Source: Gamarada debralockiae (taxonomy: Eukaryota > Ascomycota > Leotiomycetes > Helotiales > Hyphodiscaceae). Taken from it: DNA of 32,227 nt. Under the pieces are notes generated by a model that was given only the letters and a program-made list of their open reading frames with translations, was not told the DNA's origin and did not search any database. Below are positions 1-9,401 of this stretch, piece after piece. The stretch spans positions 1 through 32,227 of the forward strand of contig NXFV01000241.1 of the NCBI GenBank assembly GCA_002803225.1. Direction: 5' to 3'. Position 1 is the first letter of the stretch. The number at the start of each line of letters is the position of its first letter. A program made the translations under genes and the position numbers.

Positions 1-493
1 CTTCACTATATACTACTCTCTCCTCCTTGTTTTTGTCTAAGATTTTCTTCTTTACAAAGGCGTATTTGTAGATCTGATCTCCATTAGTGTGCTCCTTTAG
101 CTTGTGTTGCAATTGGCGCCTTTGAACTAGTATTTGGTGGTACGCAATCTGAGTATCGTATAGTTGATCGCGAACGGGGTTTCTAGTTAGCGAATCTAGC
201 ATCTTGCAAGTTGCTTTTGTAACCTTTGAGCGTCTGCTAAGCTTAGTAGACCTCTTCCTGAGACTTCGATATACCATAAAGCCTATGTTATCACGTTGCT
301 TGAGCCACCGGCGCGCGGTGCCGTCAGTTGTGCCTGATTCCCGTGCAATCTAACGTGTGGATTTAAACGTATAGTCTTTGTCGTAGGCATCGTAAAACTT
401 GGTTCTTTTAATAGTATCAGCTTCATGGCCTTTAGAAGGACTAGGGGGAGGGTAATTCGGCTTGTGCGACGTGTGATTGGTGCCATATTGATC
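1..493 (-). mobile_element. Tc1/mariner-like transposase, N-terminal part, broken and cut by window edge
   Basis: Reading the minus strand down from the ATG at 493, the start codon frame is lost within a few codons, but another frame stays open for most of the stretch. It encodes a tyrosine/proline-rich lead, then a helix-turn-helix segment (QIARESGTTDGTARRWLKQR), then a basic region with RDNIGF and NPVRDQLYDTQIAYHQ, as in fungal Tc1/mariner-type transposases. This DNA-binding half recognises the terminal repeats; the DDE catalytic half would lie left of position 1. Defects seen: a one-base frame offset between the ATG and the main frame, and an in-frame TAG at 350-352 where CAG (Gln) would be expected in the helix-turn-helix. 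That C-to-T change fits RIP or decay. The superfamily is fairly clear; the exact family is not. Confidence 0.7.
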
Positions 494-699
494 AAGTGTT
501 TGGTTTGTTTACTTTATCAAATCGCGATTTTACAGATTTCGGTGTTTATGGCCCGTGCGCCACGAATTCGTGACCCACTGGTAAGGGAAACTTCTTCCTG
601 GTAACGTCAAATCAATCACATCAATACAAACATCAATGAACACACTGAACTACCGCTGCCAACACCTCTATTTCTAACAATTGGCTCTAATTTTGCAGC
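494..699. other. Spacer between transposase and P450 remnant
   Basis: No gene is seen. It should contain the right end of the transposon and any surviving 5' exon of the P450. The stretch ending TTCTAACAATTGGCTC...TTTTGCAG at about 699 looks like a branch site and acceptor of an intron, so the P450 reading probably starts with an internal exon. Confidence 0.4.
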
Positions 700-2076
700 C
701 GAATTTGGAGACTGGGTCCAAAATGCCGGCTGGTCGAAGTCCACCTTCTCTACAGTCGACCATGATCTTCATTGACTACGCCGTGGGGCATTGAGCAACA
801 TTTTCGCCAAATGATCAATCGCGGCCCTTGAACCAATAATAAAGGACAAAGTAGCAAAACTTGTTAAGCATTTCGAAGCGGCCTCCCAGGCAGATGAAAT
901 AACGAGACTCGGTTCCTCATTTGCTGCATTGACAATGGACATCATTAGCGAATATGCTTTCGCAAATTGTCCAAACTATCTCGTTGTCGATGATTATCGG
1001 CTGGCACGGAAAGAGATGCTTCTCTTATCTTTCAGCATGGGACCAGTCAATATGCAATTTCCATGGCTGCTCTTCCTGGCTAGATATGTGCCTTGGATCT
1101 TACCCGGAAGGGAGGGGAGGGTCTAGAAAGCTCACCGGAATGGCGACGAATTGTACGAGAGCAAGTTCAAGAGATATTGGATCCCAACATACCCGACAGG
1201 AAGATTGCTGTGTGGACGATCTTTCATGAACTTGAAGACAGAAACTTGCCCCCTGAGGAGAAGACTCTTGAACGATTGGTCGACGATGGAACGTTACTCA
1301 ATGGAGCTGAGAGTGAGACTACCGCGAAAACATTGGCCACCATCACCTATTATCTATGCAAGAACCCACAGTGCTTGTATCGCATGCGTGCTGAGATCCG
1401 GACTGTCAAGCCCACAGTTGACAGTGATGTATCTTGTATTGCACTGGAACAGCTTCCATATCTGGTTTATCGTGTCAATCCGATGAGCTGTTTACAGAGC
1501 TGACGATTAGTCGGCTATCATTCAAGAGGGTCTCAGGCTCTCATTTGGAGTCACTACTCGCCGTCCTCGGGTTGCACCTCATGAGGCACTCAAATACAAA
1601 GACTTTGTTATCCCTCCAGGAGTATGGCCCTAACACTTCCCACCAAAATCTTTCAGAGTTGATAGATCTCTCCCAGACGCCTATCAGCCAGACAACATAT
1701 GTCCTGGTGACAAATCCAGACGTATTCCCCGATCCAATGTCATTCCGGCCCGAGCGCTGGCTGGATCCGAGCAGCCCTGTGAGAAAGTATCGCAGCATTC
1801 CCTTTAGCAAAGGTAGTCGGAGTTGTCTCGGAATCAAGTATGCACAAGTACTATTCTACATATTCTTAGTTGGCAAGTGATGATAGCCTTGCGTACACAG
1901 AGCTATACATCACCCTCGCTGAGATGTTCTCCCACTTCGAGTTTACCTTGTTCGAGACCATGGACCTTGATGTTGGATTAAACGCGATTACTTCGTTCCT
2001 GTACCTGATGAGTCCTCGAAGGGAATTCGAGTTCACATCAGCTAGAGACGTTGATTGGTTAGGGTCACTGAGTTAG
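700..2076 (+). pseudogene. Cytochrome P450 pseudogene (N-terminus missing)
   Basis: Fungal P450 of the secondary-metabolism type, a haem-thiolate monooxygenase normally anchored in the ER. Segments in order: TVDHDLH then LRRGALS (C-helix region), TMDIISEYAF, I-helix GAESETTAKTLA (normally AGxET), K-helix EGLR (ExxR), PERW, and the haem loop PFSKGSRSCLG with the Cys ligand. Three short introns restore the canonical reading: 1465-1510, 1622-1676 (joins IPPG to TPISQT) and 1838-1886. Defects: in-frame TGA at 773-775 and 812-814, both where CGA (Arg) fits; a frameshift near 1100-1126 in a GGGAGGGGAGGG run; and no membrane anchor or N-terminal ~100 residues. The transposon lies just upstream and may have removed the 5' part. 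Substrate cannot be told. Confidence 0.85.
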
Positions 2077-2662
2077 GCGTTGACAGCTGCTGAGAGTCTT
2101 CTGTTGGATATCATGTCTCGAAGATGTGTACCTGGGTAGTTGGGAAACAACTGATATGTCACGAAGCAGTCGGTGAAAATGACGATGATCTTGGGCGAGG
2201 TCAGCGCCATGGGCGAATGGGTGAGTCATGAGTCTGCCAAGACCGTTTGAGCATGACTTGTCACTCCTTTGGTAACCAAATCTTGCTCCCAATTTTCTTC
2301 ATCGCAAACCTTTCAACAGTCGTAGGAGCACGTGCTCCCTTGTCCCCGTTCTTTCCCACTTTTCAAGATGAAAATATGACAGCAGTCCGAGCAAACCAAA
2401 TCTTCCACTCTGCGCGCACAGGGAGGGAAAAGAAGCATAATTTAAGGTGTTGGCTGCAGGATCCTTCGGGGTGGCATCAACCTCAGGTTTCAGGGTGACA
2501 TGGGAGTTTGGGCAACCACCGTCCTTCCTCTAGGGGTAGAAACAAAAGGATCAGGCTGCCCCGCAAGATCCTGTCTGCATTTCTGGATCCAATCTTCATG
2601 ACTTCAAAATGATGTCTTGACCTGAATCTTTCAAATTCACGAATTGTCTGTCTTGACTTGCG
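2077..2662. other. Intergenic, no gene recognised
   Basis: Only short ORFs without family features are present. The right end should hold the promoter of the GH72 gene; I see no clear TATA element. Confidence 0.5.
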
Positions 2663-4077
2663 ATGGGGATCTTAAGGTCGCTGGCAGCGGCGACCTGCAT
2701 CATTCTCCTTGCTCAATTTGGAATATTTCTGCCTACTATTTCTGTTCTAGGTTCGAAGTTTTATGTCAGCGATAGGAACCAGTTTTTCGTCAAAGGTATC
2801 TTAGATCATCAAGTCGCGACTTGATAAAGGAAGCATCATGACTCCCTGAACCCTAAGTGTTATATATCAATTAACTACAGGTGACACTCTCCTCAATACA
2901 GCTCAATGCATCCTAGATGTAAGTTGAAATGGGAGAACAATTTTTGATCGGGGGGGACTGACGTCGGACAGGCCAAGCTCATGCAGACGCTGGGCATAAA
3001 TAAGTGTCTCGGCACCAAATCCCAGTGGAGACCATTCTGGATGCATGGCAGTTTTTGGAGATGCTGGCATATACGTGTTGATTCAATTTGACTCGACCCT
3101 CACACCTACCATCAGCCGGGTGAGCATTCAATTGCTGCCACTTCAGCTTCACCAATTTACTAATGCGCGCACAGAATGCCCCGACTTGGACGACCGCACA
3201 GTATTTCAAATACACGACTATCATGGACGCATTCTTCAACTACACAAACACGTTGGGCTTTCTCGTCGGAGTCGAAGCCGTCACTGGTATCCAATACTCG
3301 AAAGTCGCACCCTACGTCAAGGCGGCTGCCCTTTATCTCAAACGATACAGGAACAGCCAAGGCTATCGCCAGATACCAGTAGGATATGCAGGCTCTGATA
3401 TCAACGCACTCATACCTTATCTTCAAGATTACCTGGCCTGCGGATCATATTCCATCGAATTTTATGGCCAGAACGCATACACATGGTGTGGAAATTCATC
3501 ATACGTAAATTCCGGGTACGACTTCTTCAACAACAATGCCGATGGGTACAGCATACCAATATTCTTCTCGGAAACAGGCTGTACGACCGTTCGGGCTCGT
3601 ACATTCGAGGATCAATCCGCAATATGCGGACCGCTTATAAACTCTCAGTGGTCTGGCGCCATTATTTACGAATGGCTCGAAGCCGCAAGCGATTATGGTC
3701 TAGTCTCTTACGCAGCCAGCGCGTCGAGTGGCACACCAACACCAATTTCGCCAGATTTCACGAATCTTCAGAGTCAGTGGGCCACTTTGACTCCGACGGG
3801 TACGCCCCTCTCCAATTACGATGCTAATGTTACCACACCGGCATGCCCTTCATCAACTTCCAACAGAGCGTCACGTTCCTTGCCGTCGGCACCACCAGTC
3901 CCCAATCGTCCAGCCGCGACCAAGACTTCAGGATCGTGGGTCAATGCGCCTTGGAAAACAGAACCAGATTCAATGCTTCAGGAAGAAACGGCGGTAGCTC
4001 AAAGAACGCCACTTCTAACAACCACGGTCGAAGAGGAAGCACTCCGGCATCACAACTCGACAAGTCCGAAAAGATGA
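2663..4077 (+). pseudogene. GH72 beta-1,3-glucanosyltransferase (Gel/Gas/Phr family), degraded
   Basis: Family members elongate cell-wall beta-1,3-glucan at the outer membrane face, GPI-anchored. The ATG at 2663 opens a signal peptide (hydrophobic core CIILLAQFGIFLPTI), then KFYVSDRNQFFVKG. Introns: 2796-2880, 2919-2971 and 3120-3174 (branch TACTAAT). Family segments follow: LNTAQCILDAKLMQTLGIN, NPSGDHSGCMAVFGDAGIYV, NYTNTLGFLVG, IPVGYAGSD, IEFYGQNAYTWCG, IPIFFSETGC and SDYGLVSY. Defects: a frameshift by deletion between about 2995 and 3012 removes the conserved IRVY segment. The acid/base motif, normally GNE, reads GVE (Glu kept, Asn replaced by Val), and SEYGC reads SETGC. After PACPSS the C-terminus loses family likeness and lacks a GPI signal. 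Probably inactive. Confidence 0.85.
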
Positions 4078-4983
4078 GAGTGCTAAAGGGGAGAAAGAGG
4101 CGAAAGCTACTTTTATAACCAAAGCCGACACCATTGGTAAAGATGAGGAAAAGAGAAGGAAACCTCGGGACATACAGACTTGCTGCAGGACAAGTTAAGA
4201 GACATTTGAAATGACTTGAAGGCTATGGGAATGGAAAATTCAGCCTCCAGAGTATCTGGAACCTCATAGCAATCTTGTTCAGCACAAGAAGGAATGCGTG
4301 GGTAGTGAATTGGATATATCTCGTATCTCAAACCTATATATATATATATTGTATCGGGTAACGATGAGTGTTGGGTCGATGCACGAGCCCGCATCGGAAG
4401 GTGAACAAGGTCCACCGACAATCTGAAGTACCCCGCACTCACTGATAACAATCACGAACACCATACCGCGAATGGTGGGAAAACATCCCAGATGTCGTTT
4501 CTCTGCCCTCCACCCATAGATCCCGGGAGGACTCGGATATGTCGCACTCAGTTCGCGGTCAGGAACCAGTTACGTCAGGTACCGGACGTTGAGTGTCACC
4601 TCACTTTGCCGCCAACATCATGAGGAGTACCGCGCTGGTACCCTACTATTTCAATTGCTTAGAAGTCAGAGTGATGAATATGAAAAATATTTGACTTTCC
4701 AATTGAACATTTCTATCATGTATCATTACATACTCAGCACGGCTTCCTGGCATTGTTCTTGTCTTTGTATCGGCCAGCTTCCCACCTTTGAGATACTTTA
4801 AGCGTGCGACGATCAAAGCGAGTGCGGATCATCTATAATGGCAACGTTACCTGGCCGAATTAACCTTCGGACTCGGAGCATGGAACTTGATGGATATGCG
4901 ACGTCAATTGATGAAGATATATCAGATATGGTTGCCCGGTTCGCCGTCTTCAGCCAGTGCTACTCTCTCTGCCACATCCCGTC
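4078..4983. other. Intergenic with a TA microsatellite
   Basis: No convincing gene. A (TA)n run sits at about 4335-4349. The right end is the presumed promoter of the GH20 gene. Confidence 0.5.
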
Positions 4984-7254
4984 ATGAAGGCTTCATTATT
5001 CATACCAGCAGTGAGCTTGCTACTTCCGCTGCAATGCTGTAAGTCCCTTTGCATCAGGAGCGAATTATATGCTGACGGTCGATAGCTGCCAGATGGCTCG
5101 GCATTCCAACAGTGCCATTCGTGGAGTCAAATACGACTGGCACTTTCTCCCTCAAGCACTTGAAATCCACTATTGTGGACGCAAAATACCAGAACACAGT
5201 TGACAGTGAAGGAGAAACACTCATCCCGCCTACTTTGAAAGAATTCGCTGCCACTTTCAGCTCCGACTTGTCCTCAAGTTTGAATCTGAACGTCTCGGTT
5301 ATGGTCGAAAAGCTGCATTGAACAATTCAATCTTCCTCACAATTGGCAATTCAAGTGAGTATTTAGATGCTGCAGGAAGACCGACCTCGGAAGGATATTC
5401 GATCGATGTTACTGCGCAAGGGATTGTGGTGACGGGAGCTAGTCCGCTGGGTGCGTGGTGGGGAACGAGGTCCATTCTGCAGCAAGGTATTTTGGACGAA
5501 GATACAAAATTGAGCTTGGGAACCGCAACTAATGCTCCTGGATGGGGAATCAGAGGGACTTTCGTGAGTACGACTAGCTATTTTTGAGGAATCCTGCTTA
5601 CTTATGTAGCTCGACTGCGGGAGACATTACTACCCGCCAGAGTTCTTGATTGAGATGTGCTCATATCTGTCAATGTTCAAACAGAACCCATTTCACATCC
5701 ATCTCAGTGACAGCCTTGGCCTCAATCCTGACCTTACTTATGAAGAGCAGCTGAATTTCTACTCGGCATTCCGCCCAAACTCCCCAGATCCTGCCGTCGC
5801 GGGACTTAATCATCGACCAAACGAGTCTTACTACCAGTCAGATTTTGAGAACATTCAACAGAAATGTGCGAGCAGAGGCGTCACCATCATACCAGAAATC
5901 GACGCACCTGGACATGCACTAGTCATCACTCAATGGAAGCCCGAGTTAGCATTGAGCACAGATTTCACTCTGTTGAATATCTCTTACTCTGAGACTATAC
6001 CCACCATGGAAACGATATGGGGTACGTTCCTGCCCTGGTTCCATTCCAAGACCGTCCATCTTGGCGCAGATGAGTACACTGGCAGCGTTGACGAGTATAA
6101 TCTCTACGTCAACACCATGGACGACGACATCGGCCAGAAGTTCAACAAGAACATCCGCATCTGGGGAACGTTCGAACCCTCGGCCACCAATTTATCAAGT
6201 GTCAACATGAATGTCTCAATCAAGCACTGGGAGTACTTCGAAGCAAGCCCATATTACGACTTCATCAAAATCGCTACTCAGTTCTCAATTCCGACGACCA
6301 ATTCTACATCGTCGCCAAGTGGTCAGGCAGCTACCCGCAGACACACAACATCACTGGCATCTTCCACGGGGCTCCGGACGGAGGCCCAACTGCGCCGTAT
6401 ATCTTCGACAAGACGAACGCTACGAACAACCACCCCCGCAACAGTCCATACGTTCTCGGCCAACTTCCTGCCCTCTGGAACGACTTTGGTCCCAACAGCA
6501 CATCAGTCGTCGAAGCTTACTACGCGTTGCGGAAAGGGCTCCCAGCTCTCGAAGACAAGCAATGTGGTGGAGACTGGTTGATGGACGAGTACTACTCCAT
6601 CTTTGAGACTCTGCAAGCTGCGACACCAGGCCAGAATCTCGATCGCAGGATCGCATCTAAGGCGAGCACCATTTTATCTTACGATTTCTCGAAAACGCGT
6701 GGGATGAAAGTTCTTGATAAGTCTGGAAATGGATACGACGGTACCCTCAAAGGCAACTGCAGTATCTCCAACTCAACACTGTCTCTCAAATCCGGTTGTG
6801 AGGTCACAACTCCCCTGACTTCCAAGGGAAGAAACTACACCCTCTCCTTCTCCATCTACCCAACTTCTTCCACACCCGACCCCTCTTCTCCGGCTCCGCT
6901 TCGACGCTCATGGCCGACAACGGGAGCTTTTCCAACATGATGCTCATCACTGGCGGCAACGCGTATATACTCAATTACACGCTCCCGCTTAACATCTGGA
7001 CGGGTGTGAAGCTCATTGGTATCGGTAACGCGACGTATCTCTCTACGACACCTTCTGGCTTGGGTAATGGGATGGAGAAAGTAAATGAGTTTACGATTAC
7101 AATAGGCGATTATTCGAACTCGTTTATTTGGGGCAATCCAATGGCGATCGAGGCCCCGGTTGATAGTATTGGAGGTGGAGAGTGGGAGGGGATGGCGAGG
7201 AATGTGGTGCTGAGGGATGGAGTGGAGAGGTATGCGGGTATGTGGCGCCGTTAG
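4984..7254 (+). pseudogene. GH20 beta-N-acetylhexosaminidase with C-terminal sandwich domain, three frameshifts
   Basis: Secreted exo-hexosaminidase that releases terminal GlcNAc/GalNAc from chitin oligomers or glycoconjugates. The ATG at 4984 gives a signal peptide (MKASLFIPAVSLLLPLQC). Intron 5039-5085; N-terminal alpha/beta GH20b domain ending in GYSIDVTAQGIVVTGASPLG; intron 5564-5609; then the barrel with LDCGRHYYPPEFL, HIHLSDSLG, IIPEIDAPGHA and the catalytic pair HLGADEY (6058-6078). A C-terminal beta-sandwich-like part (KVLDKSGNGYDGTL, NYTLSFSIYPT) follows. Three single-base indels break the frame: near 5300-5308, near 6271-6274 (GGC reads GC) and near 6880-6884 in a C run. Otherwise about 725 codons read cleanly with no nonsense change, so recent decay or sequencing error is possible. 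It ends at TAG 7252-7254. Confidence 0.88.
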
Positions 7255-7442
7255 TTATTGGGGTTGCGCCTTATACTTGAAGCTCAGTTCATGCTATGGC
7301 GATTTGAGATCGAGAAATGGAGAGGAAAAATTATGGGTAATGAGGAATGATTGATGTCTCAGAGCTTTCTAGTCCTGCGAAGCCTGTGATTAGCTTCGAG
7401 CGTCCAACTTCTTCATAAAACCATCCTTGAAACAATTCATAT

Positions 7443-8622
7443 TTACAAAGACTTTTTGCCCTTGTCCCCATCATCTCCCTCACCCAAAACCACCTCATCC
7501 CTCTCCCATACCGCCATCAAAGCCGCACTTCCCGGCCCGCACAGAACGCTCAATGCCAGGTATTTCCCCAGTTGCAATACGAGTTTTCCCGGGCTAACAG
7601 CATTCAGCTGGACCAAAGCCCAGAACAAACATCCTCCAGTAGCAAAATAAGTGTCGTATTGCAATAGAAAGACACATCCTTGAGTCACAGACTTCACTTG
7701 TTGAATCGCGAACGGACTCATGGGGATGAAAAGCTGAGCCGGGTGGAAAGATGCTGCGATGTCCGGTGAGAAGTACTGAGGGATGAGAAGTGTGGAGATA
7801 GAGAAGCCTAAGATGGCGAGATGGGTGATGGTTCCTACAGAGAACGAGAATTTGTACGCCCTCCGTAAGGACTTCATGACGTCGGTGCTGGTCTGGGAAG
7901 CAGTTGAGGAGAAACCAGAAATAAAATACAATGAAACCGCAATCCAGAAATGGTAAAGTTGCCATAAAGCATTGATACCGTTGTGGACTTGAGGACTTGT
8001 CCATGAGCGCTCTGGTAGTACCATGAACACGGTGGGAATCAGAAGACCGATGATGATTGAGTACGGGAGGGCATTAAGTTGCGATGGATCGACGGAAATG
8101 CTACTTCTCAGAGAAGTGGTCGAAAAAGTGGAAGGCGACGTCCAGGAATGGAGGGCCCAGTACAGATTTATAACGACTCCCCATGGAACGGCGCTGTACA
8201 GGACACCCCACGCCGTGGTGCTGGAAAATATTAGCGGCTCATTCTAAAAGGCCAATGCTAGGTAATTTGTGAAGAGGAACTTACTAAGATATAATCCTCC
8301 CACTGTTTCCCTTCCGCAGTCCCTCCAAGATCAAAATTGTAGCGCCTGGCACCAATTGACCCAAAAGATACAGCCCAAAGACCGACAGTGCGGGAGACAC
8401 GCCACTGACAACTATCCAAGCGAAGTATATTGGGCCTGCTGCAAACTCGTCAAAAGAACTAATGCCTGTGTAGGCGAGCTCAGCATCTGATGGAGCGCCT
8501 GGGAGTCGTTCTCCTTGCAGTATGTCCATTGTGCCATTTTGGACTTGGATCCCGATGATGCAATAACCTGCGGCGACCGCTACCAGAACAAGCACAACAC
8601 TTAAGAGAATGGAATTTGGCAT
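7443..8622 (-). CDS. Polytopic membrane protein of unknown function, two exons
   Basis: Exon 1 is 8285-8622 and exon 2 is 7443-8220, with intron 8221-8284 (donor GTAAGT, acceptor TTTTCCAG). The joined frame gives 371 aa. The N-terminus is a signal-anchor (SILLSVVLVLVAVAAGYCII), followed by QNGTMDILQGERLPGAPSDA and about six or seven further hydrophobic spans, including FAWIVVSGVSPALSVFGLYL, VLYSAVPWGVVINLYWAL, YSIIIGLLIPTVFMVL and LGKYLALSVLCGPGSAALMA. The C-terminal tail is short and charged (DDGDKGKKSL). No stops or shifts are present, so it looks intact. It resembles the unassigned multi-span proteins often found near fungal metabolite genes, but I do not recognise a characterised family and name no function. 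Confidence 0.75.
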
Positions 8623-8933
8623 TTTGGAATCCGTGTGAGAGAAAGATGCTACAAAACAACTTTAAGTGACTGTGGTCCCGAGCAGGTGCGATCATCGATC
8701 AAGTTATGGCACAAAAGTTATCTGAATAAAGAAATGTAAAGAAGGATGAGGTCGGTCAGCTCGGTTCACAAAGCGCAAGCCACCAATAGAACCATCTACG
8801 CTAACGCTAGAAGCGCCGTCACGACAGGGTGGCCCCTTGCCAAAAGGTCACAGCGAAAAATCCAACCAAAAAAAAATATTGAGCGAACATCAAAAATGGA
8901 ACCCTATCTCAGACAGCATGCAAAAAAAGGATT
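8623..8933. other. Spacer with Pol III-type terminator
   Basis: Upstream region of the membrane protein gene. The A run at 8922-8928 reads as seven Ts on the minus strand just past the tRNA-like sequence and would serve as a Pol III terminator. Confidence 0.5.
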
Positions 8934-9010
8934 TGCGTTCGCCGGGAATCGAACCCGGGGCCCTGGGCCCGGCCCAGGCTCACGGGAGGCAGATAAATCC
9001 CGCCGGACGC
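8934..9010 (-). pseudogene. tRNA-Gly-like sequence, probably chimeric pseudogene
   Basis: On the minus strand, 77 nt run from GCGTCCG to CGAACGCA. The ends pair as an acceptor stem with one C/A mismatch. The T arm CCGGG-TTCGATT-CCCGG and the variable region are identical to the tRNA-Gly(GCC) gene at 11145-11307. The 5' half differs: the D arm lacks the usual AGTGG and GG features, CTGCCTCCCGT resembles a CCC-anticodon loop, and a GC-rich palindrome (CCTGGGC...GCCCAGG) replaces a normal anticodon arm. It may be a 3' tRNA-Gly half joined to other sequence. A T7 terminator follows. Function as a tRNA is unlikely. Confidence 0.55.
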
Positions 9011-9200
9011 AGCCAATCTAGCTCCGCGTAGCGGCCCACAGGAGCCTGCCAATCTACCGCGCAGCGGCCACAAGCGCGGGGGCTGCTCTCGAAGGTTAAT
9101 ATAATAGGACTCCCAATCTACCGCGAAGCGGCCACAAGCGCAGCGAGTGGTTGTCTAATTGACATCTGAGAAGCCCACCAATCCTGGTGCGAAGCAGCGA
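9011..9200. repeat. GC-rich degenerate repeats beginning CCAATCTA
   Basis: CCAATCTA or a one-base variant recurs at 9013, 9049, 9113 and 9178 (steps 36, 64 and 65). Two copies extend as CCAATCTACCGCG(C/A)AGCGG followed by CCACAAGCGC. They abut the tRNA-like sequence and may be part of the same composite element. Confidence 0.55.
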
Positions 9201-9401
9201 AGATATGTTGTTCCGAAACTTAGCAAACTAGCATGTAGGCAACCCGTTCTTGCTGGGAGCGGCTCCTACGCCTTTCATTAAGTTCGAAATAGCAGCGTGG
9301 GAAGTAAACCATCTTGCTGCGAAGCACGCCGCTCAGCTCCTCCTTCCCAGTGACTCGCTCCTGATTTAAGTTATATGTACAGTACTGTGCCATTCTGTCT
9401 A

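Noticed and set aside
4335..4349. (TA)n run as a promoter element
   Set aside because: About 650 bp from the nearest downstream start; reads as a simple microsatellite.
9013..9185. Spaced repeats as a CRISPR array
   Set aside because: Only four degenerate units with uneven spacing in a eukaryotic genome.
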